Shown: positions 59,753 through 64,000 of the stretch, piece by piece
Numbering within the stretch: position 1 is the first letter of the stretch
How the letters are laid out: each line of letters opens with the position of its first letter
DNA from: an uncultured Bacteroidales bacterium
GTDB taxonomy: Bacteria; Bacteroidota; Bacteroidia; Bacteroidales; FEN-979
Length of the DNA stretch: 64,000 nt
Direction: 5' to 3'
Assembly (NCBI GenBank): GCA_903887775.1
Contig: CAISRB010000012.1
Coordinates: forward strand, 248,001 to 312,000
Made by a program: the position numbers and the translations under genes
The notes under the pieces: generated by a model
Told to the model about the DNA's origin: nothing
The model's database searches: none
The model's input: the letters and a program-made list of their open reading frames with translations, nothing else

Positions 59753-60538
59753 ATGATCTTCAAAGTATCACATTACGGATGGCAGCCCGATCTTCCTGAC
59801 CAGAGGGATTACAGGTATGCAGCACCAGCAATTGTACTTAAAAAACTTCCGCGAAAAGCCGATTTAAGGCCAGGCTGTCCGGCAGTTTACGACCAGGGTG
59901 AACTCGGAAGCTGCACAGCCAATGCCATAGGAGCAGCCTTTGAATTCGGACTGATAAAGCAGGATGCACCTGCCTTTATGCCTTCACGTTTATTTATATA
60001 TTACAATGAGAGAGTGATCGAGCACTCGGTCAGCAACGACAGCGGTGCCATGATACGCGACGGCATCAAAACCGTGAACAAGGAAGGCGTTTGCCCTGAG
60101 GAAGAATGGCCTTACATCATATCAAAGTTCGCCCTGAAGCCCGGGCCGGCCTGCTATTCGACAGCTCTGGAACACCAGGTCCTGTCTTATCATCGTGTTC
60201 CGCGGGAACTCGACCAGATCAAAGGATGTCTTGCCGAAGGCTTTCCCATGGTATTCGGTTTTACTGTGTATGAAAGTTTTGAAAGTGCGGCCGTTGCTGG
60301 TAACGGAATTGTTGATCTGCCGGCACCAGGGGAGCATGTCATCGGCGGACATGCTGTGCTGGCCGTTGGCTATGACGACACAAGCCGCCGCTTCCTGGTG
60401 CGCAACAGCTGGAGCGATCAATGGGGCATGAAAGGGTATTTTACAATGCCATACGACTATCTCCTTAACGAAAATCTCTCCGACGATTTCTGGACCATCA
60501 GGCTTGTTGAGGAGAATCCGGCAATACAAAAGAATTAA
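59753..60538 (+). CDS. C1 (papain) family cysteine peptidase without signal peptide
   Basis: A 261-residue papain-fold protein. QGELGSCTANAIGAAFEF holds the oxyanion Gln and catalytic Cys54, GGHAVLAVGYDD the catalytic His, and VRNSWSDQWGMKGYF the Asn; all are intact. There is no signal peptide or obvious long propeptide, only about 45 residues before the catalytic Gln. It therefore appears cytosolic and possibly active without processing. Relatives occur in phages and pathogens as well as in free-living bacteria. Function unknown; no inhibitor gene is adjacent. Confidence 0.9.
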   Translation: MIFKVSHYGWQPDLPDQRDYRYAAPAIVLKKLPRKADLRPGCPAVYDQGELGSCTANAIGAAFEFGLIKQDAPAFMPSRLFIYYNERVIEHSVSNDSGAMIRDGIKTVNKEGVCPEEEWPYIISKFALKPGPACYSTALEHQVLSYHRVPRELDQIKGCLAEGFPMVFGFTVYESFESAAVAGNGIVDLPAPGEHVIGGHAVLAVGYDDTSRRFLVRNSWSDQWGMKGYFTMPYDYLLNENLSDDFWTIRLVEENPAIQKN

Positions 60539-60581
60539 TTAATTTAGTGATCGTAATCAGTATTCACCAAAAATCTGAAAC

Positions 60582-61280
60582 ATGAAAAAGTATTTTGCAG
60601 AATTGATCGGCACATTCAGCCTGGTCCTCTTCGGATGCGGCTCAGCTGTAATTGCCGGCATCTCCCAGACCGGGCCCAGCGGGATCGGACTATTAGGGAT
60701 TGCCATAGCTTTTGGATTCGCAGTTGTCGCTATGGCGTATGCCATTGGCGGAATTTCAGGTTGCCATATTAATCCCGCAGTTACTATCGGGGTTCTTACT
60801 GCCGGAAAAATGAGTGTTCAGGATGCCATCGGCTATATTATTTCACAATGTGTTGGCGCAATTCTCGGCGCCTTTGTACTGTATCTTATTGTAAGCGGAA
60901 AGCCCGGTTGGCAGATGACCGAATGGGGTCTTGGTTCAAACGGATGGGGTGAAGGTTACCTCGGAGCATTTAATACATTCAGCGCATTTCTTATCGAAAC
61001 TGTGATGACCTTCCTGTTTGTTTTTGTGATCCTGGGGACTACGTCTAAATATGGGAACGGAGCAATGGCCGGATTGGCGATAGGCGTCACCCTGATGCTT
61101 ATCCACCTTGTTACAATCCCCGTAACAGGTACATCTGTGAATCCCGCACGCAGCCTGGGCCCTGCATTGTTTGCCGGAGGTAAAGCGCTTTCACAACTCT
61201 GGCTGTTTATTGTAGCGCCTATTGTGGGCGCAGTTATTGCGGCTTTGGTTTGGAAGTTCGGTTTTAATAAAGAAAAATAG
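60582..61280 (+). CDS. aqpZ: Aquaporin Z
   Basis: A 232-residue six-helix water channel. The two NPA motifs are HINPAV and SVNPARS. The selectivity-filter residues expected for a water-only channel can be placed: Phe in AIAFGFAVVA, His in MLIHLV, Thr in VTGTSVNPAR and the Arg of NPAR. This is the AqpZ pattern, not that of the glycerol facilitators. A strong intrinsic terminator follows. Confidence 0.94.
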   Translation: MKKYFAELIGTFSLVLFGCGSAVIAGISQTGPSGIGLLGIAIAFGFAVVAMAYAIGGISGCHINPAVTIGVLTAGKMSVQDAIGYIISQCVGAILGAFVLYLIVSGKPGWQMTEWGLGSNGWGEGYLGAFNTFSAFLIETVMTFLFVFVILGTTSKYGNGAMAGLAIGVTLMLIHLVTIPVTGTSVNPARSLGPALFAGGKALSQLWLFIVAPIVGAVIAALVWKFGFNKEK

Positions 61281-61301
61281 GATTAAGTTCAGCATTTTAA
61301 G

Positions 61302-61332
61302 GGCAGGCATTGAAGAAATACCTGCCTTTTTT
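61302..61332 (+). terminator. Intrinsic terminator of aqpZ
   Basis: Arms GGCAGG (61302-61307) and CCTGCC (61321-61326) followed by six T. The rest of the gap up to 61555 holds only the promoter of the next gene. Confidence 0.85.
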
Positions 61333-61518
61333 ATTGCTAGAAAATCTTGTAAGTTATTGATTATATGGCAGTTAAAATTTAAAACATCGAGAATTTCCCG
61401 GTTTACCCGACGAAGCGATGAAAAAATTAACTGGTTTGTTCATCGGGAAAATTCATCCGTTTAACGGGCAGCAAAGGTTCCAGGCCGAAAACAGCTTTCC
61501 CCGGCCTTCTTGGCGTAT

Positions 61519-61526
61519 TAATTTTG
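61519..61526 (+). promoter_or_regulatory. -7 box (TAATTTTG) for the repeat-protein gene
   Basis: Perfect TAnnTTTG 29 bp before the ATG at 61556. The longer in-frame start at 61418 would place the promoter inside the gene, which supports the shorter form. Confidence 0.55.
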
Positions 61527-61555
61527 CTTCATCAACAACAACAAAACCAAAAGCC

Positions 61556-61954
61556 ATGAAAGCAACAAATACACTCACCAACAATATTCTGAAAAGTCTC
61601 CTTATTATTGTAAGCGTTTTTTCAATACAGATCAGCTACCTGTACGCAGGAAATAATAATTACACTCCTTCTCCTGTACCAACAGTAAATAACCTGATCC
61701 AGGCTCTTGCTCCTGCAAGCCCTTTAAGCTGCGACTTTAATGATGCAGAACTCAGTGCCGAAGAGGTTTCAAATCTTGCCCCGGTAGTTCCTTCAGAAGC
61801 CGATTTCAACGATGCAGCCGAATTTACATGCAATGTTGCCGCTTTCGCACCGGCAACCCCTTCAGAAGCCGACTTTAACGATGCCGATCCTGAAAATTCC
61901 AACATTACTTCACTTGCTCCTATTGCTACAGCAGAAGCTGACTTTAATGACTGA
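61556..61954 (+). CDS. Small exported protein with four ADFND repeats
   Basis: A 132-residue protein with a signal peptide (helix LKSLLIIVSVFSIQISYLYAG, cleavage near YAG). The mature part has four tandem units of about 20-26 residues, each with a LAP motif and an acidic CDFND/ADFND motif: LAPASPLSCDFNDAE, LAPVVPSEADFNDAA, FAPATPSEADFNDAD, LAPIATAEADFND, the last at the very C-terminus. The Asp/Asn clusters might bind divalent cations but are not an EF-hand or dockerin. The longer frame from 61418 would place the signal helix far inside and is rejected. Function unknown; I recall only similarly built unnamed Bacteroidota proteins. Confidence 0.8.
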   Translation: MKATNTLTNNILKSLLIIVSVFSIQISYLYAGNNNYTPSPVPTVNNLIQALAPASPLSCDFNDAELSAEEVSNLAPVVPSEADFNDAAEFTCNVAAFAPATPSEADFNDADPENSNITSLAPIATAEADFND

Positions 61955-62055
61955 CCTCCTGTTACTGTAATGTTGCTCTTCATATCTCCCGGGGTGGATT
62001 CGAAAGATCCGCCCCTTTTCTTTTACATCTTTTCATCAGGAAAATAAGAAATTAG

Positions 62056-62063
62056 TACTTTTG
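62056..62063 (+). promoter_or_regulatory. -7 box (TACTTTTG) 3 bp before the threonine aldolase ATG
   Basis: A TAnnTTTG match ending 3 bp before the ATG at 62067, so the transcript would start at or next to the A of ATG. This suggests a leaderless mRNA; no -33 TTG is seen. Confidence 0.4.
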
Positions 62064-62066
62064 GGT

Positions 62067-63083
62067 ATGATTGATTTACGAAGCGATACTGTTACTCGCC
62101 CTTCAAAAGAGATGCTCGGGGCTATGTTCTCGGCCAAAGTAGGGGATGATGTGTTTCATGATGATCCTACCGTGATCATGCTTGAAGAAAAAGCAGCCGC
62201 CCTGATGGGAAAGGAAGATGCCCTGTTTTGTCCTTCGGGCACAATGACAAACCAGATTGCCGTTAATGTTCATACCCGGCCCGGCGACGAAGTGATCTGC
62301 CATAAGCATTCCCATGTATATTATTATGAAGGCGGGGCCATGATGAAGAATTCAGGCGTATCGGTTTGCCTGCTTGAAGGGGAACACGGCCGGATCAATG
62401 CAGCTGGTGTCGCCGCCCACATCAACCCCGATAATGATGTTCACCGGCCGGTCACCACCCTGGTCGAGGTTGAGAATACCATGAATAAGGGAGGAGGATC
62501 GGTTTATAAGTACGAAACCCTTGAAGAGATCTCCCTGGTCTGCCGGGAACACAATCTCAAATATCATCTTGACGGAGCCAGGCTCTTCAATGCCCTTGCC
62601 GAAACAGGCGAGACCCCTTTGAAATATGCCACGCTTTTCGATTCTGTTTCCATTTGCCTGTCGAAAGGACTGGGTGCACCTATAGGCTCCTTGATCATCG
62701 GCGATAAGGCCTTTATCAAACGGGCCCGGAGGGTAAGGAAGGCATTCGGAGGTGCGATGAGGCAGGTGGGTTATCTTGCCGCCGCGGGTATTTATGCACT
62801 CGATCACAATATCGTCCGCCTGAAGGAAGACCATTCAAGAGCCCGCCACATCGGCAAGCTCCTCGAAGCCATGCCTTATATTGACCAGGTCATGCCGGTT
62901 GAAACGAACATCCTTATCTTCACACTTAATAATAAATACTCCGAAAAGGAATTCCTGTCGAAGCTGAAAGAAAAAGATATCCATGCCATGCCTTTGGGCC
63001 CGCAGGTCGTAAGGTTTGTGACCCATCTGGATTTTACCGACAGTATGCTGATGAAGGTGGATGAGGTGCTGAAATCCTTATAA
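62067..63083 (+). CDS. ltaE: Low-specificity L-threonine aldolase
   Basis: A 338-residue PLP enzyme that splits threonine or allo-threonine to glycine and acetaldehyde. MIDLRSDTVTRPSKEML is the family start, CPSGTMTNQIA binds the cofactor phosphate, LDGARLFNA carries the Asp and Arg, and CLSKGLGAPIGS holds the PLP lysine. The start is the ATG at 62067; a TTG two codons upstream is ignored. It is a single-gene unit. Confidence 0.93.
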   Translation: MIDLRSDTVTRPSKEMLGAMFSAKVGDDVFHDDPTVIMLEEKAAALMGKEDALFCPSGTMTNQIAVNVHTRPGDEVICHKHSHVYYYEGGAMMKNSGVSVCLLEGEHGRINAAGVAAHINPDNDVHRPVTTLVEVENTMNKGGGSVYKYETLEEISLVCREHNLKYHLDGARLFNALAETGETPLKYATLFDSVSICLSKGLGAPIGSLIIGDKAFIKRARRVRKAFGGAMRQVGYLAAAGIYALDHNIVRLKEDHSRARHIGKLLEAMPYIDQVMPVETNILIFTLNNKYSEKEFLSKLKEKDIHAMPLGPQVVRFVTHLDFTDSMLMKVDEVLKSL

Positions 63084-63111
63084 GAGCAGGTTTACGGCAA
63101 TCATCCGGAGT

Positions 63112-64000
63112 TTATTTGAAGATAGCACTTTCCTTATCCAGTTTCTGCATATCCTCATCGGAAAGCCTGAACGATAGTGCCCCCGTATTTTCCTTTACAT
63201 GCGATTCCTTTGTTGCTCCGGGAATTGCCACAACAGTGTTCCCGTTATAGTTTACCAGCCAGTTTAAAGCAACCTGCGATGTTGTGACATTGTATTTTGC
63301 AGCAAGCTCTTTCACCAGATTGATGACCGGGCGGGTTTTCTCAATCCCCGCAGGTTTGAATAGGGAAGTATGTTTTCTCAGACCTATGTTTTTAAGCAAT
63401 TCCGGATTATCATGGAATTTCCCGGTGACCATGCCCTGTGCCAGTGGAGAATATGCAATGATTGAAATGCCCAGCTGCTTTGCCATCGCCATTGTGCCGT
63501 TGGTTTCAATCTTACGGTTAAGCAAGCTGTACGGAACCTGGTTCGAGGCAAGGGGAATGCCCTTTTTGTCAAGGACTTCCCAGGAGTTTTTCATCTTCTG
63601 CGCCGAAAAATTACTGACCCCGATATACTTAATTTTTTTCATTTTGAACAGTTCCGCCATTGCAGCTACTTCGCTTTTCTCGTTCGAAAAGCCCCAGGGC
63701 TGGTGGATCTGGTAGAGGTCGATCGGATAAGGGGAAAGAGCTTCAATACGCTCGTCAATTGTTTGGGGTATGTTTGATGCAAAACGGAATATGGGCCACC
63801 ATTTTGTGGCGATCAGGACTTCGCCGGGTTTTGTGCCTGCTGCCTGAAGCGCTTTCGACAGGGCTTTTTCCGAGGCTCCCTTTCCGTATATCTCGGCTGT
63901 GTCAAACCAGTTTAGGCCTCCTTCGAGCGAGAGCTTAACCACTTTATTGATCAGCTCATCTTCGAGAGTGGGCCAGAACTTCCCGGCCAGGTTGTTTTGT
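63112..64000 (-). CDS. Aldo/keto reductase, N-terminus cut by window edge
   Basis: The minus-strand frame is open from the stop at 63112 to the right edge, about 295 residues. NWFDTAEIYG is the catalytic Asp/Tyr block, LIATKW holds the catalytic Lys, and LYQIHQPW the His; the C-terminal PGATKESHVKEN is the NADPH-binding phosphate clamp. It is of the AKR type close to the pyridoxal-4-dehydrogenase/YghZ-like groups; substrate unknown. A GTG at 63942 exists, but the residues upstream of it (NNLAGKFWPTLEDELINK) also fit the family, so the real start is outside the window. Confidence 0.9.
   Translation of the reverse strand, partial: QNNLAGKFWPTLEDELINKVVKLSLEGGLNWFDTAEIYGKGASEKALSKALQAAGTKPGEVLIATKWWPIFRFASNIPQTIDERIEALSPYPIDLYQIHQPWGFSNEKSEVAAMAELFKMKKIKYIGVSNFSAQKMKNSWEVLDKKGIPLASNQVPYSLLNRKIETNGTMAMAKQLGISIIAYSPLAQGMVTGKFHDNPELLKNIGLRKHTSLFKPAGIEKTRPVINLVKELAAKYNVTTSQVALNWLVNYNGNTVVAIPGATKESHVKENTGALSFRLSDEDMQKLDKESAIFK

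Overview
The window looks like a chromosome segment of an anaerobic or facultative member of the Bacteroidota, probably near Bacteroidales. The evidence is promoters of the Bacteroidota type (-7 box TAnnTTTG, sometimes with a TTG about 19-20 bp upstream), weak Shine-Dalgarno sites, many lipoproteins, an ATP synthase operon without atpD/atpC, an 11-subunit complex I without nuoEFG, an ExbB-ExbD-ExbD-TonB module, and family members such as DUF3109 and a YafV-type omega-amidase. No rRNA, tRNA, CRISPR array, insertion sequence or prophage was recognised. Both window edges cut genes: a sensor histidine kinase on the left and an aldo/keto reductase on the right.

Layout. 1-4965: histidine kinase, S9 peptidase, manC, SprT-like protein and a small lipoprotein. 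5010-8238: MlaE/MlaF-type lipid ABC genes, cvpA, pgk. 8421-12451: omega-amidase followed by a glycosyltransferase, a polysaccharide deacetylase and an O-antigen ligase-like protein. 12647-19076: a beta-barrel protein, a diacylglycerol kinase-like enzyme, then a minus-strand tolC-adaptor-tsaB-ispG cluster. 19305-24846: lipoprotein and atpBEFHAG. 25011-26371: DUF3109 protein and a secreted cyclase-family lipoprotein. 26633-37368: nuoABCDHIJKLMN plus two small unknown genes. 37499-43288: PstS-like lipoprotein, TPR protein and the TonB energising module. 43391-44521: membrane acyltransferase. 44661-51585: hdrC-hdrB-hdrA-flxD-flxC-flxB-flxA, a predicted flavin-based electron-bifurcating complex. 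51590-64000: an ABC exporter, fatty acyl-CoA ligase, lipid A-type acyltransferase, transporters, a cytosolic papain-like protease, an aquaporin, a secreted repeat protein, threonine aldolase and the aldo/keto reductase.

The central energy-metabolism story is the pairing of a complex I lacking its NADH-oxidising module with an Hdr-Flx complex that can connect NADH, ferredoxin and a disulfide. Both operons carry, just after their -7 box, a perfect 16-bp palindrome of the form TGTTAA-N4-TTAACA. This matches the core of the operator for Rex, the NADH/NAD+ sensing repressor, so the two operons are predicted to be co-regulated by redox state.

The second theme is repeats. Several gaps, many of them inside operons, contain short arrays of a heptamer or octamer, often exactly four units, with a different word at each locus: CATGGCT, GAATTAC, AGCGAAA, and an octamer family around TAGCGA. 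One array (GTACAAT) lies inside the coding sequence of flxB. A separate repeat of about 59 bp occurs in opposite orientations before nuoC and after nuoN, with a diverged third copy after atpG. These repeats are the least explained structures in the window.
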